From Microbacterium ginsengisoli (GTDB lineage Bacteria > Actinomycetota > Actinomycetes > Actinomycetales > Microbacteriaceae): a DNA stretch of 64,000 nt. Every line of letters begins with the position of its first letter. Within the stretch, counting starts at the first letter, position 1. The notes under the pieces are model-generated. The model was not told the DNA's origin. It ran no database searches and saw only the letters and a program-made list of their open reading frames with translations. Position numbers and translations under genes: made by a program. The stretch covers positions 248,001-312,000 of the forward strand of contig NZ_JYIY01000080.1 in NCBI RefSeq assembly GCF_000956535.1. The letters run 5' to 3'. Shown here one piece after another: positions 46,688 through 54,245 of this stretch.

Positions 46688-47136
46688 CGTTCCAGTCCTT
46701 CGCTGATGCGCTCGACGTCTTCTGGCGTGCCGAAAAGCTCCAGCCGATACAGGTGCGGCACGTGGCACTTGCGGCTGATGATCTCGCCGGCGAGGCAGAA
46801 CGACTCGCCGAAGTTGGTGTTGCCCGCGGAGATGACTCCGCGGATGTAGGAGCGGTTGTGGGCGTCGTTCAGGAAGCGGATGACCTGCTTCGGAACGGCG
46901 CCGTGTTCCTCGCCCCGGCCCTGGCCTCCCCCGTAGGTGGGGGTGACCAGGACGAAAGGCTCATCGACGCGGGGCGTCGGCTCGCCTGCTCTCAGGGGGA
47001 TGCGGACGGACCGCCTGCCGAGCTTCTCGATGAAACGCGCCGTGTTGCCGGACACGCTCGAGAAGTAGACGAGCAGGGGCGCGGTGTCATCCGCGGCGGC
47101 TACCGCGCTGCTGCCATGGAGCGTCGCGGTCGCCAT
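46669..47136 (-). CDS. nrdI: NrdI flavodoxin-like protein
   Basis: 155 aa. FMN loop [55 protein letters not shown]. Supplies oxidant for Mn2-NrdF activation. Carries a 20-residue extra N-terminus. Lies 3 bp after nrdH and overlaps nrdE. Confidence 0.95.
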
Positions 47137-47139
47137 GAC

Positions 47140-47373
47140 TCACGCCAGGCGGGACGCGAGCTCGTCGATCTTGTCGGGACGGAAGCCCGACCAGTGGCCC
47201 TCGTCGGTGACGACGACGGGAGCCTGGAGGTAGCCGAGCGCCTTGACCTGCTCGAGCGCCTCCGGGTCCTGCGAGAGGTCGTGAACCTCGTAGGCGATGC
47301 CCTTCGAGTCCAGCGCGCGGTAGGTCGCGGTGCACTGCACGCACGACGGCTTCGTGTAAACGGTGATGGCCAT
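47140..47373 (-). CDS. nrdH: Glutaredoxin-like NrdH redoxin
   Basis: 77 aa. Thioredoxin-fold with CVQC active site (KPSCVQCTATYRAL) and the NrdH-typical C-terminal SGFRPDKI. Electron donor to NrdE. First gene of the operon. Confidence 0.96.
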   Translation of the reverse strand: MAITVYTKPSCVQCTATYRALDSKGIAYEVHDLSQDPEALEQVKALGYLQAPVVVTDEGHWSGFRPDKIDELASRLA

Positions 47374-47434
47374 GTGAACCCTGTTCTCCCCTCAAATCCC
47401 CAGTAATCCAGCACCCACCGGCGCCGGGACCTCA

Positions 47435-47482
47435 ATACTACATATGGGTGCCGACATTGGGGTCAACCACAAGGGGTAGTAG
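47435..47482 (-). promoter_or_regulatory. nrd promoter with two candidate NrdR boxes
   Basis: Minus strand TTGACC (47466-47461) and TATGTA (47444-47439), 16-bp spacer. ATACTACATATGGGTG (47435-47450) matches about 10 of 16 positions of the NrdR consensus and covers the -10; a weaker copy CCACAAGGGGTAGTAG (47467-47482) lies next to the -35. Centres are 32 bp apart, three turns, the usual NrdR pair spacing. Confidence 0.55.
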
Positions 47483-47528
47483 TTACAACCGTGTGATTTT
47501 CCACCGCACTCCCCACTCCGATCACAGG

Positions 47529-47625
47529 TTGTCCACCGATTCATCCACAGGCCGACGAGGTGTCCAGACCCTGAAGAACCGCTGAATTCCGGGCATCAGC
47601 AGGCTGTGAACGCCGACTGTCCACA
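47529..47625 (+). promoter_or_regulatory. Cluster of DnaA-box-like 9-mers
   Basis: TTGTCCACC (47529), TCATCCACA (47541), GTGTCCAGA (47560) and CTGTCCACA (47617), all on the plus strand; three match TT[GA]TCCACA at 8 of 9 positions. They lie in the 415-bp gap between nrdH and the MFS gene, upstream of the nrd promoter. The rest of that gap shows no gene. Confidence 0.5.
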
Positions 47626-47776
47626 GCGACGACCGTAGACGGCACCTCCGACACTGGGGATGGATCCGACACGCCGTGTCGGCGTGTCGCGCATCGCGCC
47701 CGGCACACCCTCCACGGCGGAGCACACCGCCCCGGCGGCGGCCACCCGGGGCGCCGAGAACGTCTGCCGCGGGCGA

Positions 47777-47782
47777 TAGCGT
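47777..47782 (+). promoter_or_regulatory. -10 element, leaderless start for MFS gene
   Basis: TAGCGT, 6 nt before the GTG at 47789. Confidence 0.55.
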
Positions 47783-47788
47783 GGAGGG

Positions 47789-49021
47789 GTGGCGGGATAT
47801 CGGGAACTGGTGCGCACTCCGGGCGTGATCCGCATCATCGCCGCGCAGCTGACGGCGCGGTTCCCGAACGGCATGACGAGCCTCGCGATCCTCCTGCACA
47901 TCGAACACGTGACCGGCTCCTACGGCGCCGCGGGCCTCGTGCTGGCCGCGACATCCATCGGTCAGGCGGTGTCGGGTCCGGTGACGAGCCGCTGGATGGG
48001 CATGTGGGGCATGCGCAAGGTCCTGACCCTCACCATGACGATCTGCGCGATCTGTCTCACGGTCATCGCGCTCGGCGAGATGGTGCTGCCCGCCTATGTC
48101 GCCCTCGGTCTCATCACGGGTCTGTCGACGCCGCCGATCCAGTCGGCCGCCCGCACGATCTATCCGAAGCTCGTGACCTCACGTCAGCTCACCCCGCTCT
48201 ACTCGCTCGACGCGTCGCTGCAGGAGATCATCTGGATCGTCGCCCCGGTGGCGATCACCCTCGTGGCGACGCAGCTCGGCACCGTGCCCGCGCTGCTGCT
48301 GATCGTCGTGATCCTCGTCGGCGGCGGATCGTGGTTCATCCTGTCGCCCGAAGTCGGGCGCGTGCGCATCCCGCGCAGCAAGCGCCGGTTCGGCAAGGTG
48401 CTCGCGCGTCCGACGGTGCTGCTCGCGACGGTGATCGGGTTCCTGCTGATCGGTGCGTGCGCGGCGGTCGAGGCGAGCGTCGTCGCCTCCTACGGCCACG
48501 GCGGGTTCGAGGCGGGCATCGTGCTCGCCGTGTTCTCGATCGGCAGCCTCGCGGGCGGTCTCTCCCTCGGCCACGCTCCGATGGCGCCGTGGGCGATGGC
48601 GCGGCGCCTCACGGTCGTGGCGACCGGTCTCGTGCTCACGGTCATCGCCTTCGCCCTGTTCAGCGGCGACCCGATCCTCTCCCCCGTCGGCACGAGCGCG
48701 ACGCTGTTCATCGCGGGCATCGGCATCGCGCCCGCCCTCGCGGTGCTGTTCGCGATGACCTCTGCGAGCGTGAAGTTCAGCGACACGGCCGAGGCGTACG
48801 GCTGGATCGGCACGGGGCAGCTCATCGGCGGCGCCGCGGGCTCCGCCATCGCCGGCTTCCTGATCGACGGCACCGGCGCGGTGGGCGCCTACGCCGCGGC
48901 CGGTGCGTTCGCGCTCCTCGGCGCGATCGTGGCGGCGGTGTTCGTGCGGGCGTTCCCCGATCTGAGGCACCGCGATCCGAGCCCGCTGCCCGACACCGAG
49001 CCGAACGCGATCATCACCTGA
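47789..49021 (+). CDS. MFS transporter, exporter-like
   Basis: 410 aa, 12 helices with the DHA/YbfB-like motif set (AQLTARFPNGMTSLAILLHIEHVTGSYGAAGLVLAATSIGQAVSGPVTSRWMG). No sugar-porter or MHS signature. Probable drug or metabolite efflux; substrate unknown. Unlinked to neighbours. Confidence 0.88.
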   Translation: MAGYRELVRTPGVIRIIAAQLTARFPNGMTSLAILLHIEHVTGSYGAAGLVLAATSIGQAVSGPVTSRWMGMWGMRKVLTLTMTICAICLTVIALGEMVLPAYVALGLITGLSTPPIQSAARTIYPKLVTSRQLTPLYSLDASLQEIIWIVAPVAITLVATQLGTVPALLLIVVILVGGGSWFILSPEVGRVRIPRSKRRFGKVLARPTVLLATVIGFLLIGACAAVEASVVASYGHGGFEAGIVLAVFSIGSLAGGLSLGHAPMAPWAMARRLTVVATGLVLTVIAFALFSGDPILSPVGTSATLFIAGIGIAPALAVLFAMTSASVKFSDTAEAYGWIGTGQLIGGAAGSAIAGFLIDGTGAVGAYAAAGAFALLGAIVAAVFVRAFPDLRHRDPSPLPDTEPNAIIT

Positions 49022-49079
49022 GCGCATAGACGACACACAGCATCCACGTAGGCGCGACCAACCGGCGTCGGTTCCACTG

Positions 49080-49109
49080 GGGGCATCACCCCCGACGAGA
49101 GGATGCCCC
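49080..49109 (+). promoter_or_regulatory. Hairpin directly before a start codon
   Basis: GGGGCATC (49080-49087) pairs perfectly with GATGCCCC (49102-49109), ending on the base before the GTG at 49110; the purine-rich GACGAGAG lies in the loop. It could modulate translation of the dioxygenase-like gene. Confidence 0.4.
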
Positions 49110-50024
49110 GTGGCCGACCGCACCCCCGACGCCGACATCTCTGCCCGCACCGCCGATCCCGACCGCTGGCTCGACGCCGACGGCGCTCCCATCGACGAGG
49201 ACCACCGCGGCCTCGTCTACGACATCCGCACCCTCGTCGACCGACGGCGCGCGCTCGGCATCTTCGGCGGCCTCGCGATGACGTCGCTGCTGACGGCGTG
49301 CGGCATCCAGTCGGCCTCGTCGTCGGGCGCCGCGTCGTCGACGACCGCCACCCCGCAGGCGACGGCATCGGCGACGACGGATGCCGCGGCATCCGGCTCC
49401 CTCGACGAGGTTCCCGACGAGACGGCGGGCCCGTATCCCGCCGATGGCTCGAACGGCATCGACGTACTGACGGCCTCCGGCATCGTGCGCAGCGACATCC
49501 GGGCGAGCTTCGGGTCGTCGACGACGGTCGCCGACGGCGTGCCGCTCACGATCCGTCTCACCGTGCGGGACGCCGACACGGGCGCTGCGCTCTCCGGCAA
49601 GGGCGTCTATCTCTGGCACTGCGACCGCGACGGCAACTACTCCCTGTACAGCCGGGGCATCACCGACGAGAACTATCTGCGCGGGGTGCAGGAGACGGAT
49701 GCCGCCGGCACGGTCTCCTTCACCTCCATCTACCCGGCGTGCTACTCGGGTCGGTGGCCGCACATCCACTTCGAGGTCTACGACGACGTCGCGACCGCGG
49801 TCGCCTCAGGACCGATCGTGAAGACGTCTCAGATCGCGCTGCCCGAGGAGACCAACGCGGTCGTCTACGCGACGAGCGGCTACGAGCAGAGCGTGCGCAA
49901 CGCGTCGCAGGTCTCTCTGAAGAGCGACAACGTGTTCGGCGACGACGGCGGCATCCACCAGATCGCGACCATGTCGGGCGACGTCGCCGCGGGCTACACC
50001 GCGGCCCTCACGATCGGCGTGTGA
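49110..50024 (+). CDS. Exported intradiol ring-cleavage dioxygenase-like lipoprotein
   Basis: 304 aa. A 46-residue cytoplasmic N-terminus leads to DRRRALGIFGGLAMTSLLTACG, an RR-containing signal with lipobox LTAC; this could be Tat-dependent. A Ser/Thr/Ala linker follows, then the dioxygenase domain: DETAGPYPADG, LTIRLTVRDADTGAALSG, VYLWHCDRDGNYSLYS (Tyr/His region), and YSGRWPHIHFEVY (the two metal His). Intradiol enzymes use Fe(III) bound by two Tyr and two His. Such exported forms are common in actinobacteria but their substrates are mostly unknown. Confidence 0.88.
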   Translation: MADRTPDADISARTADPDRWLDADGAPIDEDHRGLVYDIRTLVDRRRALGIFGGLAMTSLLTACGIQSASSSGAASSTTATPQATASATTDAAASGSLDEVPDETAGPYPADGSNGIDVLTASGIVRSDIRASFGSSTTVADGVPLTIRLTVRDADTGAALSGKGVYLWHCDRDGNYSLYSRGITDENYLRGVQETDAAGTVSFTSIYPACYSGRWPHIHFEVYDDVATAVASGPIVKTSQIALPEETNAVVYATSGYEQSVRNASQVSLKSDNVFGDDGGIHQIATMSGDVAAGYTAALTIGV

Positions 50025-50086
50025 CCGGCCGGGGCGGCCGCGGTCGGCAGGTGACGCGACCGGGCCGCCCCGGCACGTCGAGGCCG

Positions 50087-50092
50087 TACGCT
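50087..50092 (+). promoter_or_regulatory. -10 element, leaderless start for hydrolase gene
   Basis: TACGCT, 6 nt before the ATG at 50099. Confidence 0.55.
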
Positions 50093-50098
50093 CGGATC

Positions 50099-50854
50099 AT
50101 GCCCGCACCCGTCACCCTGCCCCGCATTGCGTGGGGCGATCCCGGAGCCGAGCGCCACGCGCTGCTCATCCACGGACTCGGATCCAACGGCCCGCTCATG
50201 TGGCTGTTCGGCACGGCCCTCGCCGAGGCCGGCTGGTACGCCGTCGCCGTCGATCTCCGGGGCCACGGCCTCGCACCCCGTTCGACCGACTACACCCTGG
50301 CGGCCTACGGCACGGATGTCGCGCACGTGCGCCGCGAGGGCGGCTGGGACCTCGTGATCGGCCATTCGCTCGGCGGCGCCTCGGCGACCCTCGCCCAGGC
50401 GACCCACCCCCGCTGGGCGCGTCACCTCGTGCTGGTCGACCCGGCCATCCACCTCACGCCCGAGCAGCGCGCCGCCGTGCAGGCCGGCAACGCGGCCTCG
50501 TTCGCCGCGCCGACCGCCGAGGGCGTGCGGGCGGCGAACCCGACGTGGCATCCGAACGATGTCGAAGCCAAGGTGACATCGCTGCGACAGGCGTCGACGT
50601 GGGGTACCGACCAGACCGCGGTGCAGAACCCCGACTGGGACGTGCGCGAGGCGTTCCTCGCCCTCACCGTGCCCACCCTCGTGCTGGCCGCCGACCCCGC
50701 CGTGAACAGCCTGTTCACCGGCCCGGCGATCGACGAGCTCGTGGCGGCCAACCCGCACGTGAGCGTGCGGGTCATCGAGGGCGCCGGGCACTCGTTGCAT
50801 CGCGACAAGCCGGCAGAGACGCTCGCGGCGCTGTTCGACGGGCTCGCATCATGA
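50099..50854 (+). CDS. Alpha/beta-fold hydrolase
   Basis: 251 aa. Oxyanion loop LLIHGLGSNGP, VDLRGHGLAP, nucleophile elbow GHSLGG, acid in LVLAADPAVN and catalytic His in EGAGHSLHRD. Soluble esterase, lipase or lactonase type; substrate unknown. Overlaps the acyl-CoA dehydrogenase by ATGA. Confidence 0.9.
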   Translation: MPAPVTLPRIAWGDPGAERHALLIHGLGSNGPLMWLFGTALAEAGWYAVAVDLRGHGLAPRSTDYTLAAYGTDVAHVRREGGWDLVIGHSLGGASATLAQATHPRWARHLVLVDPAIHLTPEQRAAVQAGNAASFAAPTAEGVRAANPTWHPNDVEAKVTSLRQASTWGTDQTAVQNPDWDVREAFLALTVPTLVLAADPAVNSLFTGPAIDELVAANPHVSVRVIEGAGHSLHRDKPAETLAALFDGLAS

Positions 50855-52008
50855 CCTTCGATGCGGCCGCCTGGCTTCCGGACGACCTGATCGAGCGCAT
50901 CCGCGGGCGCGCCGCGCAGGTCGATCACGACAACGTGTTCCCTCAGGAGGACCTCGACGAGCTGGCGGCGGCCGGCTACCTGTCGATCCTCGTGCCGAGC
51001 GAGCTCGGCGGCGGCGGGCTGGGGCTCGCCGAGGCATCCCTGCTGCAGCAGCGGCTCGCGACGGCCGCGCCCGCCACGGCCCTCGCGATCAACATGCACC
51101 TCGTCTGGACGGGTGTGGCGAAGGTGCTCGCCGACCGCGGCATCGACGACCTGCGGTTCGTGCAGGAGGGCGCCGTGCGCGGCGAGGTCTTCGCGTTCGG
51201 CATCAGCGAGGCCGGCAACGATCTCGTGCTGTTCGGCAGCGACACCGTCGCCGAGCCGCTGGCTGACGGTGGCTACGCGTTCACCGGAACCAAGATCTTC
51301 ACCTCGCTCGCCCCCGTGTGGACGCACCTCGGGCTGCACGGTCTCGACACCACGTCCGCGGACGCACCACAACTCGTCTACGCGTTCGTCCCGCGCTCGG
51401 ACGCTGTCGTCACCCGTGACGACTGGGACACCGTCGGGATGCGCGGCACCCAGTCGCGCACGACCGAGTTGCACAGCGCCGTCGCCCCCGCCGACCGTGT
51501 GGTGCGCCGGGTCGCCCCGGGACCCAACCCCGACCCGATCGTGTTCGGCATCTTCAGCGTCTTCGAGATCCTGCTGGGCTCGGTCTACACCGGGCTGGCC
51601 CGACGGGCGCTCGACCTCGCGGTGGCGACCGCGAAGACCCGCACGTCGAAGAAGAGCGGCACGACCTATGCGCAGGATCCCGACATCCGCTGGCGCATCG
51701 CCGACATGGGGCTGCGCTACGACGCCCTGCCGACCGAGCTCGCCTCGATCGCCCGAGACGTCGATGAGAACGCCCCGCACGGGGCGCGCTGGTTCACGCT
51801 GCTGTCGGGCGTGAAGCATCGCGCGGTCGTCATGGCGAAATCGGTCGTCGACGACGCGATCCTGGTCGCGGGCGGCTCGTCGTACTTCACCCGTTCCGAG
51901 CTCGGGCGGCTCTACCGCGACGTGCTCGCCGGTCAGTTCCACCCGTCCGACCCCGAGTCGGCCCACGCGACGGCCGCCAGCGCCTGGCTCGGCCCGCTCG
52001 AGAGCTGA
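50851..52008 (+). CDS. Acyl-CoA dehydrogenase family protein
   Basis: 385 aa. N-terminal helices, FAD/substrate segments FAFGISEAGNDL and YAFTGTKIFTSLAPVW, C-terminal region KSVVDDAILVAGGSSYFTRSELGRLYRDVLAGQFHPSDPESAH. The QFHPSD ending is like atypical members (dibenzothiophene or nitroalkane monooxygenase-like and FadE relatives). The catalytic Glu could not be placed, so dehydrogenase versus flavin monooxygenase is open. Coupled to the upstream hydrolase. Confidence 0.87.
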   Translation: MTFDAAAWLPDDLIERIRGRAAQVDHDNVFPQEDLDELAAAGYLSILVPSELGGGGLGLAEASLLQQRLATAAPATALAINMHLVWTGVAKVLADRGIDDLRFVQEGAVRGEVFAFGISEAGNDLVLFGSDTVAEPLADGGYAFTGTKIFTSLAPVWTHLGLHGLDTTSADAPQLVYAFVPRSDAVVTRDDWDTVGMRGTQSRTTELHSAVAPADRVVRRVAPGPNPDPIVFGIFSVFEILLGSVYTGLARRALDLAVATAKTRTSKKSGTTYAQDPDIRWRIADMGLRYDALPTELASIARDVDENAPHGARWFTLLSGVKHRAVVMAKSVVDDAILVAGGSSYFTRSELGRLYRDVLAGQFHPSDPESAHATAASAWLGPLES

Positions 52009-52013
52009 GACGG

Positions 52014-53288
52014 ATGCCGCGCACCCCCCTGGCGGCGCTGAGCCCCGCCGATCAGGTGCGGCGGCGGGCGCTGCGGCGCATGAAAGCGGTGGCCCTCGCG
52101 GCGCTGCTCGCGATGGCGGTGCTGTTCGCGATCTCGTTCCCGCTGCAGGCCACCGTGCCCGCACTCGCCTACGTGCGCGCGGCGGCCGAGGGCGGAATGG
52201 TTGGAGCCCTCGCGGACTGGTTCGCGGTGACCGCCCTGTTCCGCCGGCCCCTCGGGCTGCCGATCCCCCACACGGCGATCATCCCGACCCGCAAGGACGA
52301 GATCGGCCGCACGCTGGGCGAGTTCGTCGAGACGAACTTCCTGTCGGGCGAGATCGTGCGCACGAAGCTCACCAGCACCCGGATCGCCGAGCGCGCGGGC
52401 GCGTGGCTGCGCGAGAGCGCGCACGCGGAGCGTGTGGTGGCCGAGGCATCCACGATGGTCGCCGGAATCGTTCGCGCGCTCAGCGACGACGATGTGCGCG
52501 AGATCATCGAGGACCTCGCTCGCACGCATCTCATCGCCCCCGAGTGGGCGGCGCCCACGGGCGGCTGGCTCGAGCGGCTGACGCAGACGGGTGCGCACCA
52601 CGCCGCGGTCGACCTCGCGGCCGACAGCATCGGCGAGTGGCTCACCGAGCACCGCGAGAGCTTCGAGGGCCTGCTGTCGCGTCGACTGCCGGGGTGGGTG
52701 CCACGCATCGCCCATCGCCTCGTCGACGACGCGGCGTATTCCGAGGCGGTGAAGTTCGTGGCCGCTGTGCGCGCCGACCCCGAGCATCCCGCCCGGCATG
52801 CAATCGACGGATACCTGGGCCGGCTCGCCGACCGTCTGCAGCACGATCCCGACACGATCGCACGATTCGAAGGCGCGAAGGCGGCGGTCTTTGATTCGCC
52901 GCGCGTGCGCGAGCTCGCGGGTGAGGCATGGGCGACCGCCAAGCGCGGGCTGCTCGCGGCCCTCGCCGATCCCGACAGCGGTCTGCGGCGGCGCGCGGCC
53001 CTCGCGATCGCAGACCTGGGCGCGCGACTCGCGACGGATGACGCGCTCCAGCGCCGCGTCGACGGCTTCATCACCGACGCGGCCGTGTTCCTCGTCGAGC
53101 GCTACCGTCATGACATCGCGTCCATCATCACCGACACGGTCGAACGCTGGGACCCGGCCGAGACCACCGAGAAGATCGAGCTGATGGTCGGACGCGACCT
53201 CCAGTACATCCGCCTCAACGGCACGATCGTGGGTGCTCTGGCGGGTCTGGGCATCTTCACCGTGGCCCAGGCGCTCGTCGGCCACTAG
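52014..53288 (+). CDS. DUF445 family membrane protein
   Basis: 424 aa. One or two N-terminal helices (VALAALLAMAVLFAISFPL, then the diagnostic AAAEGGMVGALADWFAVTALFRRPLGLPIPHTAIIPTRKDEIGRTLGEFVETNFL), a long helical middle and a C-terminal helix (LNGTIVGALAGLGIFTVAQALV). This is the YjiN/DUF445 layout; function unknown, probably membrane-surface associated. Begins 5 bp after the dehydrogenase stop. Confidence 0.9.
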   Translation: MPRTPLAALSPADQVRRRALRRMKAVALAALLAMAVLFAISFPLQATVPALAYVRAAAEGGMVGALADWFAVTALFRRPLGLPIPHTAIIPTRKDEIGRTLGEFVETNFLSGEIVRTKLTSTRIAERAGAWLRESAHAERVVAEASTMVAGIVRALSDDDVREIIEDLARTHLIAPEWAAPTGGWLERLTQTGAHHAAVDLAADSIGEWLTEHRESFEGLLSRRLPGWVPRIAHRLVDDAAYSEAVKFVAAVRADPEHPARHAIDGYLGRLADRLQHDPDTIARFEGAKAAVFDSPRVRELAGEAWATAKRGLLAALADPDSGLRRRAALAIADLGARLATDDALQRRVDGFITDAAVFLVERYRHDIASIITDTVERWDPAETTEKIELMVGRDLQYIRLNGTIVGALAGLGIFTVAQALVGH

Positions 53289-53291
53289 CCT
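53286..53291 (+). promoter_or_regulatory. -10 element, leaderless start for cyclotransferase gene
   Basis: TAGCCT, 6 nt before the ATG at 53298; it includes the DUF445 stop codon TAG. Confidence 0.5.
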
Positions 53292-53297
53292 GACGTC

Positions 53298-53651
53298 ATG
53301 GGCGAGGCATCCGCCGTCGGTGACATCGTCTTCAGCTACGGCACGCTGCAGCAGCGGGGGGTGCAGCTGGAGGTCTTCGGACGCGCGCCCGACGGCGAGC
53401 CCGATCTCCTCCCCGGCTACACGGTCGACTATCTCGAGGTGCTCGACACTCGCGGACGCGGATCCGCGCGCGTGTCGGTGCAGCCGGTCGTACGCCCGAC
53501 CGGCTCTCTCGGCGACAAGGTGACGGGTCTGGCCTACGCGCTGACGCCCGCGGAGGTCGATGCCGCCGACGAGTACGAATCGCCGCTGTACCGCCGGGTC
53601 CCGGCACGCCTGTCGAGCGGCCGCACGGCCTGGGTCTACGTGTCGGCATGA
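53298..53651 (+). CDS. Gamma-glutamylcyclotransferase-like (AIG2-like) protein
   Basis: 117 aa. Starts with the family motif VFSYGTLQQRGVQL, then LPGYTVDYLEV, and contains AYALTPAEVDAADEYESPLYRRV with the likely catalytic Glu. Small cyclotransferase fold; true substrate unknown. Overlaps the SixA gene by 4 bp. Confidence 0.88.
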   Translation: MGEASAVGDIVFSYGTLQQRGVQLEVFGRAPDGEPDLLPGYTVDYLEVLDTRGRGSARVSVQPVVRPTGSLGDKVTGLAYALTPAEVDAADEYESPLYRRVPARLSSGRTAWVYVSA

Positions 53652-54109
53652 CGACCCTCCTGCTCGTGCGGCACGCGAGTGCCGCGGACGGCCCCGACGA
53701 TCACGATCGACCGCTGACGGCCCGCGGGGCGCTCGAGGCGGAGGCGATGGCGGCCGCCACCCTCGAGGCCGGCTGGCAGCCCGATCTGATCCTTGCGAGC
53801 ACCGCCCGCCGCACCCGGGCGACCGCGGCCATGTTCGGCGCCGCGCTGGGCGCGCCGGTGCGCACCGCGCCGGCGCTCTACGGTGCGGGGCCGCGCACGC
53901 TACTCGACGCCGCCGTCGGGCTCGGCGTGGCATCCGTCATGATCGTCGCCCACAACCCGGGTATCGCGATGCTCGCGCGCAGCCTCTCGTCGAACGAGAT
54001 CGGCGGGATGGTGCCCTGCGCCGTGGCGGCGTTCTCGTGGGACGACGACGATTGGGATGTCGCATCGGCGACCGACCCCGATCGCATCTGGTTCCGACAT
54101 CCGGAGTGA
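53648..54109 (+). CDS. SixA-type histidine phosphatase
   Basis: 153 aa. RHG-like motif LLLVRHASAAD, DRPLTARGALEAEAM, LILASTARRTRATAAMF and VAHNPGI with the second catalytic His. Single-domain phosphohistidine phosphatase type; target protein unknown. Confidence 0.9.
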   Translation: MTTLLLVRHASAADGPDDHDRPLTARGALEAEAMAAATLEAGWQPDLILASTARRTRATAAMFGAALGAPVRTAPALYGAGPRTLLDAAVGLGVASVMIVAHNPGIAMLARSLSSNEIGGMVPCAVAAFSWDDDDWDVASATDPDRIWFRHPE

Positions 54110-54124
54110 TGCCGCCGCCGGAGA

Positions 54125-54161
54125 GGGAACGCAGTCCCAACGCTCGGGGAACTCAGTCCCA
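54125..54161. promoter_or_regulatory. Tandem 15-bp operator-like repeats
   Basis: GGGAACGCAGTCCCA (54125-54139) and GGGAACTCAGTCCCA (54147-54161), 22 bp apart, each with GGGA/TCCC arms. A -10-like CATGAT follows near 54181. The 136-bp gap upstream of the ligase otherwise holds nothing notable. Confidence 0.6.
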
Positions 54162-54245
54162 CAGCCCGCGGCGGGAATGGCATGATGGCCTCACCACACG
54201 CCGGCGACGCCGCCACCGCACCGCACGTCTTCGAAGGAGAAGCCC

